Part shown: positions 34,838-44,866 of the stretch, piece by piece
How positions within the stretch are numbered: the stretch's first letter is position 1
Layout: every line of letters starts with the position of its first letter
From: Pseudomonas sp. FP2196
Lineage (GTDB): Bacteria; Pseudomonadota; Gammaproteobacteria; Pseudomonadales; Pseudomonadaceae
Reading direction: 5' to 3'
NCBI RefSeq assembly: GCF_030687715.1
Contig: NZ_CP117445.1
Span: 2,352,501 to 2,416,500 of the forward strand
DNA: 64,000 nucleotides
Notes under the pieces: generated by a model
What the model saw: only the letters and a program-made list of their open reading frames with translations
Told to the model about the DNA's origin: nothing
The model's database searches: none
Position numbers and translations under genes: made by a program

Positions 34838-37438
34838 ATGAGCAGGAACCTCGACGACTACAACCGTATGCGCGACTTCTCGGCAACGTCGGAACCGGCT
34901 GCCGTCAAGCGCTCGGGCAAGAAGACTGCTGCGGATCACGCCTTGCAGTTCTGCATCCAGAAGCATGACGCCTCGCACCTGCATTACGACTTTCGCCTGG
35001 AACTCGATGGCGCGCTGAAGAGTTGGGCGGTGCCGAAAGGGCCGTCGCTTGATCCGAAGGTCAAGCGTCTGGCGGTGCATGTCGAGGATCATCCGCTCGA
35101 TTACGCGACGTTCGAGGGCAGCATTCCCGAGGGGCATTACGGCGCCGGGGATGTGATTGTCTGGGATCGCGGTGTGTGGATTCCGCTGGAAGAACCGCAA
35201 AAGGCCTATGCCAAGGGCAAGCTCAAGTTCGAGTTGCAAGGCGAAAAACTCGCCGGAATCTGGAATCTGGTGCGCACGCACATGCCGGGCAAGAAGGAGA
35301 ACTGGTTTCTGATCAAGCATCGGGACGATGCCGCCCGCCCGCAGGATGATTACGACGTCTTGGTCGCCGAGCCGGACAGTGTGCTGAGCGAGCGCACTTT
35401 GGTCGATAAACCCAAGCTTGCAGCCAAGCAGGTCAAGCCCATCGAGAAGACCGCAGCCAAACCTCGCAGAAAGGCGTCGGGGACACTGACGGGCGCGCAC
35501 AAGGCAAAAATCCCCGCGCAACTGAAACCGGAACTCGCGACCTTGGTCGACAGCGCGCCGGAAGGGGATTGGAGCTACGAGATCAAGTTCGACGGCTACC
35601 GGATCATGGCGCGAATCGATCATGATCAAGTGCAGCTATTCACCCGCAATGGCCACGACTGGACGCACAAGTTGCCAAAACAGGCAGAGGCATTAGCTGC
35701 GCTTGGCGTGGAATCCGCCTGGCTCGACGGTGAAATGGTGGTTGCCAATGAGCAAGGTGTGCCGGATTTTCAGGCGCTGCAAAATGCCTTTGATTCCGGT
35801 AGCAGCGCCAACATCCTCTATTACCTGTTCGACTTGCCCTACCTCAACGGTGTCGACCTGCGCGAAGTGCCCGTCGAGGAACGCCGCGCGGCGCTGGCCA
35901 CGGTGCTGGGCGCCCATGAACAACCCCTGCTGCGTTTCTCCGAAGCCTTCGATGAAACCCCGGATGCACTGCTCAACAGCGCCTGCCAGATGAAGATGGA
36001 AGGCCTGATCGGCAAGCGTATCGGCTCGCCTTATGTTTCGCGCCGCAGCAGTGACTGGATCAAGCTCAAGTGCAAACATCGCCAGGAATTCGTGATCGTC
36101 GGTTACACCGATCCGAAGGGTTCACGCAGCGCCTTCGGCGCATTGCTGCTGGGCCTGCATGATCGTGACAGTGGTGAGTTGAGATATGCCGGCAAGGTCG
36201 GCACCGGTTTCAATGAGACAACGTTGAAAAGCATTCTTGCCCAGCTCAAGCCATTGCAGGTGAAGAAGGCCGCGGTGGTCAATCCGCCAACCGGTTTCGA
36301 AGCCAAAGGCGTGCACTGGCTCAAACCAAAACTGCTGGCGGAAGTGGCGTTCGCCGAAATGACCAAGGACGGCTCGGTACGCCACGCGGTGTTTCATGGT
36401 TTGCGCGATGACAAGCCGGCCAAGGGCATCATCGAGGAGCGAGCAAAGCCCGTGAAGACACCTGAGAGCAAAACCGCCGCAAAGAAAGCGCCGAAAAAAA
36501 CCTCCGCCAGCAAACCGGCAACGACCGAAACCGCACCATCGCAGCTCGGCCTGGCCAACGGCAAAGTACGCATCACTCACCCGGATCGGGTGATCGACGC
36601 TGTCAGCGGCACCACCAAAATGCAACTGGCCGAGTATTACGCCAGCGTCGCCGAATGGATCCTGCCGCAACTCAAGGATCGCCCGGTGGCGCTGGTGCGT
36701 GCGCCGGATGGCATCGCCGGAGAACTGTTCTTCCAGAAGAACGCCGAGCGCTTGGCGATCCCTGGCATCACCACGCTGGACAAGGACGTGACCGGCCAAC
36801 CGGTCATGCTGATCAACAATGCCGAAGCGCTGATCGGCGCAGTGCAGATGAGCACCGTCGAACTGCATACCTGGAATGCCACCACGGTTGATCTGGAAAA
36901 GCCCGATCGCTTTGTTCTCGATCTAGACCCCGATCCGGCGCTGCCATGGAAAAGCATGGTCGAAGCCACCGCTCTGACCCTGACGGTACTCGATGAATTG
37001 GGGCTCAAGGCTTTCCTCAAGACCAGCGGTGGCAAGGGTATTCATTTGGTGGTGCCCCTGACCCGCAAGCTTGGGTGGGATGAGGTCAAGGACTTCAGTC
37101 ATGCGATCGTCAGTCACATGGCCAACCTGTTGCCGGACCGGTTTTCGGCGGTGTCCGGGCCGAAAAATCGTGTCGGACGGATTTTCATCGATTACCTGCG
37201 CAATGGTTTGGGCGCCACCACCATTTGTACTTACGCCGCGCGCACGCGCGAAGGCTTGCCAGTCTCGGTGCCGCTGTTTCGCGAGGAGGTTGCCGAGCTC
37301 AAGGGGGGCAATCAGTGGCATGTGCACAACGTGCATGAGCGCTTGGCGGAGGTTGGCGACGAGCCATGGGCAGACATGAAGAAAACCCGTCAGAGCATCA
37401 CCGCTGAAATGCGCAAACGGGTCGGCATGAAAAAGTAA
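34838..37438 (+). CDS. ligD: DNA ligase D (NHEJ)
   Basis: 866 residues with the Pseudomonas domain order. The phosphoesterase domain is at about 30-190 (FCIQKHDASHLHYDFRLELD, EGSIPEGHYGAGDVIVWD), the ATP-dependent ligase domain at about 230-540 with catalytic Lys near 249 in YEIKFDGYRIMA, and the primase-polymerase domain from about 570 with VLDLDPDPALPWKS. Lys/Ala/Thr-rich linkers join the domains (near 200-225 and 535-570). It repairs double-strand breaks with Ku. No ku gene is in the window. Confidence 0.96.
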   Translation: MSRNLDDYNRMRDFSATSEPAAVKRSGKKTAADHALQFCIQKHDASHLHYDFRLELDGALKSWAVPKGPSLDPKVKRLAVHVEDHPLDYATFEGSIPEGHYGAGDVIVWDRGVWIPLEEPQKAYAKGKLKFELQGEKLAGIWNLVRTHMPGKKENWFLIKHRDDAARPQDDYDVLVAEPDSVLSERTLVDKPKLAAKQVKPIEKTAAKPRRKASGTLTGAHKAKIPAQLKPELATLVDSAPEGDWSYEIKFDGYRIMARIDHDQVQLFTRNGHDWTHKLPKQAEALAALGVESAWLDGEMVVANEQGVPDFQALQNAFDSGSSANILYYLFDLPYLNGVDLREVPVEERRAALATVLGAHEQPLLRFSEAFDETPDALLNSACQMKMEGLIGKRIGSPYVSRRSSDWIKLKCKHRQEFVIVGYTDPKGSRSAFGALLLGLHDRDSGELRYAGKVGTGFNETTLKSILAQLKPLQVKKAAVVNPPTGFEAKGVHWLKPKLLAEVAFAEMTKDGSVRHAVFHGLRDDKPAKGIIEERAKPVKTPESKTAAKKAPKKTSASKPATTETAPSQLGLANGKVRITHPDRVIDAVSGTTKMQLAEYYASVAEWILPQLKDRPVALVRAPDGIAGELFFQKNAERLAIPGITTLDKDVTGQPVMLINNAEALIGAVQMSTVELHTWNATTVDLEKPDRFVLDLDPDPALPWKSMVEATALTLTVLDELGLKAFLKTSGGKGIHLVVPLTRKLGWDEVKDFSHAIVSHMANLLPDRFSAVSGPKNRVGRIFIDYLRNGLGATTICTYAARTREGLPVSVPLFREEVAELKGGNQWHVHNVHERLAEVGDEPWADMKKTRQSITAEMRKRVGMKK

Positions 37439-37852
37439 TCAGGTGTCGCGCAGCAAGTCGTGGGCGTTGAGCAGTTCGAAGGCGATCTCGGGGTTGTTGT
37501 TGAGACTACGACGAATCGCTGCCGGGATCGACTTTCGAGTCTTGCGGCAGAGCCCTGGAAGATCCTCGATTTGAATATCGATGCCCAGCATCGTGCGTAC
37601 TTCATGGAAACCTGGAGAGACTTCGACGCGAACACCCAACTGCTCGAACAGGCGTTTTTGCAAATGCTGGAGGTCGGCGAGGTCTTTGAGTTTTTCCAGG
37701 CGTGCGAGGAGAATTTTTTCTTGCTCGCGGGTCAGAAGCAGGATGCGCAAATCCGCATCCGGCATTTCCAGCAACGAATCGCGCCCGCAATCGCAGGCGC
37801 CGGGCGGGCAGGGTGAGCGCATTGGCGCATGAGTCGTCATGGCCTCCATCAT
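37439..37852 (-). CDS. Small protein with N-terminal cysteine cluster, unknown function
   Basis: 137 residues if started at 37852; ATGs at 37849, 37840 and 37822 are also in frame. Near the start is SPCPPGACDCGRDSLL, with three cysteines in seven residues that could bind metal or an Fe-S cluster. The rest is a helical stretch (LTREQEKILLARLEKLKDLADLQHLQKRL) and then a domain with TRKSIPAAIRRSLNNNPEIAF. I do not recognise the family. It converges on ligD, with stops one base apart. Confidence 0.65.
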   Translation of the reverse strand: MMEAMTTHAPMRSPCPPGACDCGRDSLLEMPDADLRILLLTREQEKILLARLEKLKDLADLQHLQKRLFEQLGVRVEVSPGFHEVRTMLGIDIQIEDLPGLCRKTRKSIPAAIRRSLNNNPEIAFELLNAHDLLRDT

Positions 37853-37920
37853 AGAGGCCGTGAGACCGTTTTGCCTATGCGTCGTCAGTTGCCGTCCATC
37901 GGCCGCCGCATCCTTGGTAA

Positions 37921-38235
37921 TTACTGATTCAGGCCTTCGTAATGCACCAGAATCGCGTTGGCCAGGTCTTCATCACTGGCATCGATGCCGGGATTGTCCT
38001 GGCGAACCTGTTGCAGCACTGACTCAAGATAAACCCCACGAATGGCCCCGCCACTGGCGACAAATGCAGACAAGTCGTCACGGGCCGGAATCACCATTTT
38101 GTGATCCTTGAAGGTCGAGTACAGCGACGCGGAGACACCTGCCGAGGTGGCGACATCACCCGCATCAACACGGGCCAGCGCTGAACCTGCTGGCAGGCAT
38201 AAGAGTAAAGAAGAAACGAGCACTAACTTGCGCAT
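37921..38235 (-). CDS. DUF2388 small exported protein
   Basis: 104 residues from the ATG at 38235. A signal peptide ends near SALA. The mature part has the DUF2388 pattern: SLYSTFKDHKMVIPARDDLSA, FVASGGAIRGVYLESVL and DEDLANAILVHYEG. This family is common in Pseudomonas and has no established function. Confidence 0.85.
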   Translation of the reverse strand: MRKLVLVSSLLLCLPAGSALARVDAGDVATSAGVSASLYSTFKDHKMVIPARDDLSAFVASGGAIRGVYLESVLQQVRQDNPGIDASDEDLANAILVHYEGLNQ

Positions 38236-38374
38236 GACGGTATTCCTCCACAAGCGCGAAGCAAAAAGGGAAGTCCTACATAACGTCAGAGGCGCGCAGC
38301 GGGCGGGAGTTCCGTAGGGAGCTTTGAGACAGACGCGGGCAACGCCATGTGGGTTGCCCGGTCGCATGCCGGAG

Positions 38375-38896
38375 TCAAATCACCCCGCAGGCCATGCGGT
38401 CGCCGCCACCGCCCAAGGGCTTGGGCATGTCGGAATGGTTATCGCCGCCGGCATGAATCATCAGCGCATGCCCTTTGACTTCGGAGATTTTTTTCAGGCG
38501 TGGGGCCAGCACGGGATAGTTGGCGATACCGTCGGCGGTTACGTAAACCGCCGGCAAATCACCCAAGTGGCCGTCAGCATAAGGGCCCAGATGTTTGCCG
38601 GTTTTTTGCGGATCAAAGTGTCCGCCGGCTGCCAATGCGGCGCCTTTAACGCCATCCTTCACACCGGGCTCGCAACTGCCGTTCTCATGGACATGAAAGC
38701 CATGCACACCGGCGGGCAGGGATTTCAGGTCGGGCGTGAACAGCAGGCCATATGGCGTCTCGCTGATAGTGATAGCCCCGATTGCCTGCGGTGCGCCGTC
38801 GGTGCTGACCAGGTTGATCGCAACTTTATCGGTCGCCGCCTGTGCCGTGCCGAGGGCGAAGGTGCCGAGTAAACCTAACCAGAGTGCGCGTTTCAT
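38375..38896 (-). CDS. sodC: Cu/Zn superoxide dismutase
   Basis: 173 residues with a signal peptide ending at GTAQA, so it is periplasmic. Copper ligands are in [13 protein letters not shown] and [11 protein letters not shown], zinc ligands in [20 protein letters not shown] and GHLGDLP, and the disulfide Cys in GSC pairs with the Cys in RMACGV. It converts superoxide to hydrogen peroxide. AAGGGAAACACTT precedes the ATG. Confidence 0.95.
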   Translation of the reverse strand: MKRALWLGLLGTFALGTAQAATDKVAINLVSTDGAPQAIGAITISETPYGLLFTPDLKSLPAGVHGFHVHENGSCEPGVKDGVKGAALAAGGHFDPQKTGKHLGPYADGHLGDLPAVYVTADGIANYPVLAPRLKKISEVKGHALMIHAGGDNHSDMPKPLGGGGDRMACGVI

Positions 38897-39142
38897 AAGT
38901 GTTTCCCTTTTGCTGCACGAGTGTTCAGAAGGATCGATTCAATAGCTCTTGAGAATTAACGGGCGATGAAGGCTGGATCCAACTGCCTTGCAAAGTGAGA
39001 CTCGTCGCACAATCCGAAAGTTTTGTCGGGTTGGCTCCTCGCGCAGACACTCATTGACACGCTCTGCCACGGCAGACCCGCGCAAATAGGCTTAACTCAA
39101 GGTCTTACAAGGCTTTTCGAGCATGCCCGGGGGGATTTCACG

Positions 39143-40756
39143 ATGTCGATAAAATTGCGTTTAGTGTTGCTGGTTACTACCAGCCTGCTGACGGCGTTGA
39201 TCGTGAGTCTGGTCAGTTATGTCGGCAACCTGCGGATGGCCTCGGCGGTCAGCGACAATGCGGTCAGCATGAGCGCGCTGCGCAACCACCTGGAAGCCGA
39301 CATGATGCACGACGCCCTGCGCGCCGATGTTTACTCGGCAATGCTGGTGGGTCTGGGCAAAAGCACCAGTACGGCGGCCGAAGTTCGCGATTCGATCAAC
39401 GAGCACGCCGGGCATTTCCATGAGGTACTTGATGAAAACCTCAAGTTGCCGATCAACCCGACTTTGCGCACGGCGCTGGAGCAGATCAAGCCGAGCCTCG
39501 ACACGTATATCAACGCAGCCGAGCGGATTGTCGGGCTGGCGCTGGACAACCCTGATGCGGCGCAGCAGCAACTTGGCACGTTCAACACCGCGTTCAGTCA
39601 ACTCGAAGAGCAGATGGCGGCTCTAAGCGAACAGATCGAAACCAATACCCGGCAGACCAGTGAGGGTACCGAAGCGGCGATTCGCAGTGCCAATCTCGCT
39701 CTCGCGGTGGTGCTGATCGCCAGCGTGTTATTGCTGCTGGCACAGGGGCGCTGGGTGATGCTGAGCATTTTAGGACCGCTGCGGTCGGCCAGCCGCATTG
39801 CCGAGAGTATCGCCCACGGCAACCTCAGTGAACCGATAGCCGAGCCGTCCGGTAAGGACGAGGCCAGCGTATTGATCCGCACACTGGCGACCATGCAAAG
39901 GGATTTGCGCAACATGATCGACGTGGTGCGGCGCAATGCCCATGGCGTCAGCGGCATGAGCGAACAATTGAGCCACGGCTGCCATCAGGTCGCCGACAGC
40001 AGCCAGCAGCAAAGTGTCGCCGCCGGGACCATGGCCGCAGCGGCCAGCCAGATGACCGCGAGCATCGAGGAAATCACCCGCCACGCCCAGCGCGCCCTGG
40101 GCATGGCCAATCAGGCTGAATCATTGGCGAAGAATGGCGGGCAGGTTATTCATCAAGTGGTCAACGACATGGACGATATCGCCCGTTCGGCACAACAGTC
40201 AGCGCAGGTCATCCGCACGCTGGATCAGGAATCCGAAGCCATCTTCAACATCATCCAGGTGATCAAGAGCATCGCCGACCAGACCAACCTGCTGGCACTC
40301 AACGCCGCGATCGAAGCGGCGCGGGCGGGCGAGCAGGGCAGGGGGTTTGCGGTGGTGGCGGATGAAGTTCGCAGTCTGGCAGCGCGGACCAGTGCGTCCA
40401 CCCAGGAAATCGCCGCGATGGTCGCGCGCATCCAGCACAGCACCCGTGAGGCAGTCAGCAGCATGGAGGCAGGTGTGGCGCAGGTTGACAAGGGCATGGC
40501 GGTGACGGCCGATGTCGAGCGGGCGATTCGCGAGATCCTCGAGGCGACGTTGAGCACTACGCAACTGGTCAACGACATTACTCGCACCATTGGCGAGCAG
40601 AGCCAGGCCAGTAACGAGATTGCGCATCAGGTGGAAATGATTGCGGGGATGTCCGAGGGCAATAGCCGGGTGATCGGCCAGACGGCGAATACGACGGATG
40701 AACTGTCGAGCCTGGCGGGGCAGTTGGCGCAGTCGGTGGATCGGTTTCGGTTGTGA
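39143..40756 (+). CDS. Methyl-accepting chemotaxis protein
   Basis: 537 residues from the ATG at 39143; codons upstream are not credible as an N terminus. TM1 is at about 8-30 and TM2 at about 195-215, with a helical periplasmic ligand domain of roughly 160 residues between. HAMP follows ([21 protein letters not shown]), then the signalling domain with the hairpin tip [34 protein letters not shown]. It has no CheR-binding C-terminal pentapeptide. The ligand is unknown. Confidence 0.94.
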   Translation: MSIKLRLVLLVTTSLLTALIVSLVSYVGNLRMASAVSDNAVSMSALRNHLEADMMHDALRADVYSAMLVGLGKSTSTAAEVRDSINEHAGHFHEVLDENLKLPINPTLRTALEQIKPSLDTYINAAERIVGLALDNPDAAQQQLGTFNTAFSQLEEQMAALSEQIETNTRQTSEGTEAAIRSANLALAVVLIASVLLLLAQGRWVMLSILGPLRSASRIAESIAHGNLSEPIAEPSGKDEASVLIRTLATMQRDLRNMIDVVRRNAHGVSGMSEQLSHGCHQVADSSQQQSVAAGTMAAAASQMTASIEEITRHAQRALGMANQAESLAKNGGQVIHQVVNDMDDIARSAQQSAQVIRTLDQESEAIFNIIQVIKSIADQTNLLALNAAIEAARAGEQGRGFAVVADEVRSLAARTSASTQEIAAMVARIQHSTREAVSSMEAGVAQVDKGMAVTADVERAIREILEATLSTTQLVNDITRTIGEQSQASNEIAHQVEMIAGMSEGNSRVIGQTANTTDELSSLAGQLAQSVDRFRL

Positions 40757-40796
40757 CAGTGGATGTAGGGGCAGATGGTGTGCACCAAGCCTGCGA

Positions 40797-40850
40797 ACAC
40801 CACAGCCTCTGTGGGAGTTGGCTTGCCAGCTCCCACAGAGGCTGTGGTGT
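40797..40850. repeat. Perfect 21-bp inverted repeat with 12-base loop
   Basis: Left arm 40797-40817 (contains CCTCTGTGGGAG) and right arm 40830-40850 are exact complements. The loop reads TTGGCTTGCCAG. It lies between the convergent chemoreceptor and DUF4440-type genes and probably works as a terminator. It is related to the GGCTTGCCAGCTCCCACAG family at 6425. Confidence 0.85.
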
Positions 40851-40894
40851 AAACACAACTGCATTCACAACAGCAAAAAGATGAATTTACTCAA

Positions 40895-41326
40895 TCAGAA
40901 CTTGAACGCCTGCCGTCCTACCAGCAACCACTTGCCATCCTGCTTCTGCCAGATCTGGAAGTTCTCGATCTCGGTGGGCACCACCTCGGTTCCCTTCAAG
41001 GCCTGCGCGGAAAAGTGATGACGCACCAGCGCGGTGTCGCCGGACAGGGTGATGGTCTGTTTTTGCATCTCGAGAGTCTTGAACGCGCTTTTGCCGGTTT
41101 CGATGTCGGCGATGAATTCTTTCTTGTCCTGAATCTTGCCGCTGGAATGGCCGTAAGTCAGGTTGCTGGCCGTCAGCGCGTTCAACTCGGCGATGTCCTT
41201 GTGCAGCATCGCCTGGGTCAGATGATCCACTGCCTGGGCGACATCTTTTTCCGCCGGGGCAGGGGCGGCCAGGGTGTAGCCGCTGAAGGCGCAGAGAAAA
41301 CCGATCAGGAGTCGGGACTTGGTCAT
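40895..41326 (-). CDS. Exported NTF2-like (DUF4440) protein
   Basis: 143 residues from the ATG at 41326 (AAGGAAACACCC upstream). A signal peptide ends near YTLAAPAPA. The mature part is a SnoaL/DUF4440 cone fold: VDHLTQAMLHKDIAELNALT, DTALVRHHFSAQAL and ENFQIWQKQDGKWLLVGRQA. It binds or processes an unknown small molecule in the periplasm. Confidence 0.8.
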   Translation of the reverse strand: MTKSRLLIGFLCAFSGYTLAAPAPAEKDVAQAVDHLTQAMLHKDIAELNALTASNLTYGHSSGKIQDKKEFIADIETGKSAFKTLEMQKQTITLSGDTALVRHHFSAQALKGTEVVPTEIENFQIWQKQDGKWLLVGRQAFKF

Positions 41327-41796
41327 GGGTGTTTCCTTGTTGTTATTGGGTTTGATGACTGAAGGATAAGCTCTTTGTTCGTCAGTCATCGTACAACCTA
41401 GCAGATTGTTGTTCGTTAGGTAATTGATAGACGTCATGTTCAACGGTTATTGGCCGATAACGCTCTGAGCGGAAAAAGACTCTCAAGTCGGGAACAGACG
41501 CGCGGGTTTGCCCTGACGTGATATTCTTCGCGCCAACTTGGTTTGACCTTATTCGGTTTGCTTGCCTTTTGGGCGGGCCGACGGAATCCCTGTCGCTCAA
41601 GTAGCTGAGCCAATAATGATAAGAAGTCAGTTCAGAAGGGACATTAACTGGGGTCGATGCAGCATGTCGGCCTTGTGTGCCCACCCGTCAAAATTGAAGT
41701 GTGCCGGAATCTGCGACGCCAGCCTGAGCGTCATCAAAGCGGATCGCATACAGATAACAGCGGCGGGCGGAAGGCGTTTTATCATAGGTGCAACAG
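41327..41796. other. 470-bp intergenic region upstream of mqo
   Basis: No credible gene, RNA or repeat element was found. It must hold the mqo promoter and that of the divergent DUF4440 gene. Open frames here lack ribosome sites and are AT-richer and non-coding in character. No clear sigma-70 or sigma-54 motif could be chosen by eye. Confidence 0.5.
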
Positions 41797-43443
41797 ATGT
41801 TTAAAAAAGTGAACACGGCCTTGCTAGGGCTGGCTTTGTCGATGGGGCTGACGTCCGTTCATGCGGCAGAGGCCAAGAAAGTCGACGTACTGCTGATCGG
41901 CGGCGGCATCATGAGCACCACCCTGGGTGTGTGGATCAATGAGCTGGAGCCAAGCTGGTCGATGGAGATGGTCGAGCGCCTTGACGGTGTCGCCCTGGAA
42001 AGCTCCAACGGCTGGAATAACGCGGGTACCGGTCACTCGGCTTTGGCTGAGCTGAACTACACCCCGGAAGACGACAAAGGCAACGTGACGATCCCGAAAG
42101 CCGTCGAGATCAACGAAGCGTTCCAGGTTTCCCGTCAATTCTGGGCCTGGCAGGTTCAGCAAGGCGTTCTGAAGAACCCTCGCTCGTTCATCAACACCAC
42201 TCCGCACATGAGCTTCGTGTGGGGCGATGACAACATCAAGTTCCTGAAAAAGCGCTACGAAGCCCTGCAAGCGAGCCCGCTGTTCGCCGGCATGCAGTAC
42301 TCCGAAGACCCAGCTGTGATCAAGAAGTGGGTTCCGCTGATGATGGAAGGGCGTGACCCGAACCAGAAAATCGCGGCCACCTGGAGCCCGCTGGGCACCG
42401 ACATGAACTTCGGCGAAATCACCCGCCAGTTCGCCGGTTACCTGCAGACCAAGCCTAACTTTGACTTGAAACTGTCCAGCGAAGTGCAGGACATCACCAA
42501 GAACGAAGACGGCACCTGGCGCGTCAGCTACAAAAACCTGAAAGACGGCACCAAAACCGAAACCGACGCCAAGTTCGTGTTCATCGGCGCTGGCGGCGGT
42601 GCACTGCATCTGCTGCAAAAGTCGGGCATTCCTGAAGCCAAGGAATACGCTGGCTTCCCGGTAGGCGGCTCGTTCCTGGTGACCGATAACCCGACCATCG
42701 CCGAACAGCACCTGGCCAAGGCCTACGGCAAGGCTTCGGTTGGCGCTCCTCCGATGTCCGTTCCGCACTTGGATACCCGTGTTCTGGACGGCAAGCGCGT
42801 CATCCTGTTTGGCCCATTCGCGACCTTCAGCACCAAGTTCCTGAAAGAAGGCTCGTACCTGGACCTGCTGACCAGCACCACCACCCACAACATCTGGCCT
42901 ATGACCAAGGTCGGCATCAAGGAATACCCGCTGGTAGAGTACCTTGCCGGTCAACTGATGCTGTCGGATGAAGACCGTCTGAACGCGCTGAAGGAATACT
43001 TCCCGAACGCCAAAGCCGAAGACTGGCGCCTGTGGCAAGCCGGCCAACGCGTGCAAATCATCAAGCGTGATGAAGCCGCTGGCGGCGTGCTGAAACTGGG
43101 CACCGAAATCGTTGCTTCGCAAGACGGCTCCATCGCCGGCCTGCTGGGCGCATCGCCAGGCGCGTCGACCGCTGCACCGATCATGCTGAGCGTGCTGCAG
43201 AAAGTCTTCAAAGACAAAGTCGCCACGCCAGAATGGCAATCCAAGCTGCACCAGATCGTTCCAAGCTACGGCACTCAACTGAACAGCGATCCAGCCAAAG
43301 TGGCTGCAGAGTGGGCTTACACCGCCAAAATCCTCGAACTGCCGACGCCTCCAGTGATCGGTCAGGCTGCTGCTCCGGCTGCACCTGCAGCTGAAAAAGC
43401 TGAAGCTCCGAAGGAAAACGCTGCACGTGACATGGCTCTGTAA
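41797..43443 (+). CDS. mqo: Malate:quinone oxidoreductase
   Basis: 548 residues from the ATG at 41797 (ATAGGTG upstream). FAD motif [17 protein letters not shown], then [25 protein letters not shown] and the second glycine motif [14 protein letters not shown] identify Mqo. It oxidises malate to oxaloacetate and passes electrons to quinone. Unlike most Mqo it has a predicted signal peptide (residues 1-23, ending VHAA) and an Ala/Pro/Lys-rich C-terminal tail; this form is common in Pseudomonas. It is followed by a strong terminator. Confidence 0.95.
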   Translation: MFKKVNTALLGLALSMGLTSVHAAEAKKVDVLLIGGGIMSTTLGVWINELEPSWSMEMVERLDGVALESSNGWNNAGTGHSALAELNYTPEDDKGNVTIPKAVEINEAFQVSRQFWAWQVQQGVLKNPRSFINTTPHMSFVWGDDNIKFLKKRYEALQASPLFAGMQYSEDPAVIKKWVPLMMEGRDPNQKIAATWSPLGTDMNFGEITRQFAGYLQTKPNFDLKLSSEVQDITKNEDGTWRVSYKNLKDGTKTETDAKFVFIGAGGGALHLLQKSGIPEAKEYAGFPVGGSFLVTDNPTIAEQHLAKAYGKASVGAPPMSVPHLDTRVLDGKRVILFGPFATFSTKFLKEGSYLDLLTSTTTHNIWPMTKVGIKEYPLVEYLAGQLMLSDEDRLNALKEYFPNAKAEDWRLWQAGQRVQIIKRDEAAGGVLKLGTEIVASQDGSIAGLLGASPGASTAAPIMLSVLQKVFKDKVATPEWQSKLHQIVPSYGTQLNSDPAKVAAEWAYTAKILELPTPPVIGQAAAPAAPAAEKAEAPKENAARDMAL

Positions 43444-43460
43444 TTAGACGCCTGACACAC

Positions 43461-43500
43461 AAAGCCCACTGAACCGGCGACGGTCAGTGGGCTTTTTTTT
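43461..43500 (+). terminator. Rho-independent terminator of mqo
   Basis: Stem AAGCCCACTGA/TCAGTGGGCTT (11 bp) with an 11-base loop, followed by a run of eight T. It lies 18 bases after the mqo stop. Confidence 0.92.
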
Positions 43501-43523
43501 GGCGCAGATTCTGAATCCTCGAC

Positions 43524-43614
43524 CCTGTAGGAGCTGCCGCAGGCTGCGAACTTTTGATCTTGATCCTTTAAAAAACAAGAGATCAAAAGATCCCAGCCTG
43601 CGGCAGCTCCTACA
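43524..43614. repeat. Paired REP-type inverted repeat (CTGTAGGAGCTGCCGCAGG family)
   Basis: Left arm CCTGTAGGAGCTGCCGCAGG and right arm CCTGCGGCAGCTCCTACA, with GATCAAAAGATC-type complementary sequence between. It lies between convergent mqo and the SnoaL-like gene. Confidence 0.85.
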
Positions 43615-43630
43615 TGAGTTTGGGGCAGGG

Positions 43631-44059
43631 TCAGGATTTTGCTTTTGCCAGATAGGCCCCAAGCCGTCGCCCCATCTCTTCACCCAGTGCCTGTAATCCG
43701 CTTAACGGCCGCACCATCACTTCAAACTCGACAATTTTTCCGTGCTCATCGAAGCGAATCATGTCGATGCCCTTGAGCTCCTTCGAGCCGACCTTGGCGC
43801 TGAACTCCAGAACCACATTCAGCCCATCGGCCGTCGACAGTTCCCGGTGATATTCAAAATCCTCAAACACCTTGAACACCGTGTTGAGGATCATCGCCAC
43901 GACCTGCGCGCCAGGGTAAGGCGTGTGCGCCATCGGCGAGCGGAATACGGCGTTGGCATCGAGCAGCGTGGGCAGGGCGCTCAAGTCGCCGGTACGGATC
44001 ATCTCGTGCCAGCGATTCAGGGATTCGGCAGCACTGGGTTGCAGGTTCAGATCAGTCAT
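43631..44059 (-). CDS. SnoaL/NTF2-like cytoplasmic protein
   Basis: 142 residues from the ATG at 44059 (CGAGGTGCAA upstream). The SnoaL-like fold shows as SLNRWHEMIRTGDLSALPTL, VFRSPMAHTPYPGAQVV and DMIRFDEHGKIVEFEVMVRPL. It has no signal peptide. Relatives are isomerases, hydratases or binding proteins; the role here is unknown. Confidence 0.8.
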   Translation of the reverse strand: MTDLNLQPSAAESLNRWHEMIRTGDLSALPTLLDANAVFRSPMAHTPYPGAQVVAMILNTVFKVFEDFEYHRELSTADGLNVVLEFSAKVGSKELKGIDMIRFDEHGKIVEFEVMVRPLSGLQALGEEMGRRLGAYLAKAKS

Positions 44060-44315
44060 TTGCACCTCGGGATTTTTATTGTTCTTCGACTTTAGATCAA
44101 AGCGCTGGCAGGACAACCTTGTTGTCGCTGCCTGAATACCAACCAATGACAGCTCCTACAGATCAGATCCCGTCTGATACGCTTTTTTCGTTTCAATCTG
44201 CCCCTGTATTCGGTTCAGATGCAGGATCAAAATGCCCCGGCAGTTCGGTCACTCGCGACAGTCCTTCATCCCGAAGCGTCCAGTGCACCGCAAGCTCAGC
44301 ATTGAGGAGAGCAAC

Positions 44316-44399
44316 ATGAACAAGATGGCGTTTTTTCTGGGTGGCTTTTTGGTACTGACCATCATGATTGGCCTGCTCGCGACGATTTCTCCGGTCTGA
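44316..44399 (+). CDS. 27-residue hydrophobic small protein
   Basis: MNKMAFFLGGF at the start and IGLLATISPV at the end, one predicted membrane helix. GAGGAGAGCAAC, a strong ribosome site at the ideal distance, precedes the ATG at 44316. The good Shine-Dalgarno and a clean transmembrane segment argue that it is real. No function is known. Confidence 0.55.
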   Translation: MNKMAFFLGGFLVLTIMIGLLATISPV

Positions 44400-44475
44400 G
44401 CTATGCGCTTCAAAAGACGGCCACAGGTGTGCCGCGCGAATCGGGTTTGAATGCCGCGCCCCACGCCTGACAGAT

Positions 44476-44670
44476 TCACGATCCTGGCTTGCCCTGACGG
44501 CGCTCAGCTCCATCCGGGTTGCCAATGTCCAGCAACCTTCTTTCCACCAATATATTCTCAAGCGCCTGGCGCTCGACGGGCTTCATTTGGTGCTCGCGTT
44601 TTTTCAGCTCCAGCAGGATGGGGCTGGACCAGGTGCGATAGGTCTGTTCGATGTTGCGGCGGGATGTCAT
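44476..44670 (-). CDS. 64-residue charged helical protein
   Basis: The ATG at 44670 has AAGGAGAGACTG upstream, a strong start signal. The product is basic and helical (SPILLELKKREHQMKPVERQ, ALENILVERRLLDIGN). There is no signal peptide or cysteine. I do not recognise the family. Confidence 0.55.
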   Translation of the reverse strand: MTSRRNIEQTYRTWSSPILLELKKREHQMKPVERQALENILVERRLLDIGNPDGAERRQGKPGS

Positions 44671-44866
44671 CAGTCTCTCCTTGATCATGAGCCCGATTTG
44701 GCAGGCAGGGGCTCAATCCGATGAGGTATTAACCTTAGTCGACAAACTCCAGCGGAGCGAGTGGGGCCGATAAGGGAATTATGATGCTGCTGGAATTTCT
44801 GACCGGCACGATCACTGACGGCTGCGGTCGTACTCTTCACATGGCCGTATCACTTGTGGAGATCCA

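Noticed and set aside
41824..43278. Long open frame (484 codons) on the minus strand opposite mqo
   Set aside because: It is a shadow of high-GC codons of mqo; composition is His/Gln/Arg-rich, with no motif and no ribosome site.
44476..44670. Treating the 64-residue ORF as noise
   Set aside because: Rejected this dismissal: an ideal Shine-Dalgarno at 12 bases and a coherent helical product favour a real gene, though at moderate confidence.
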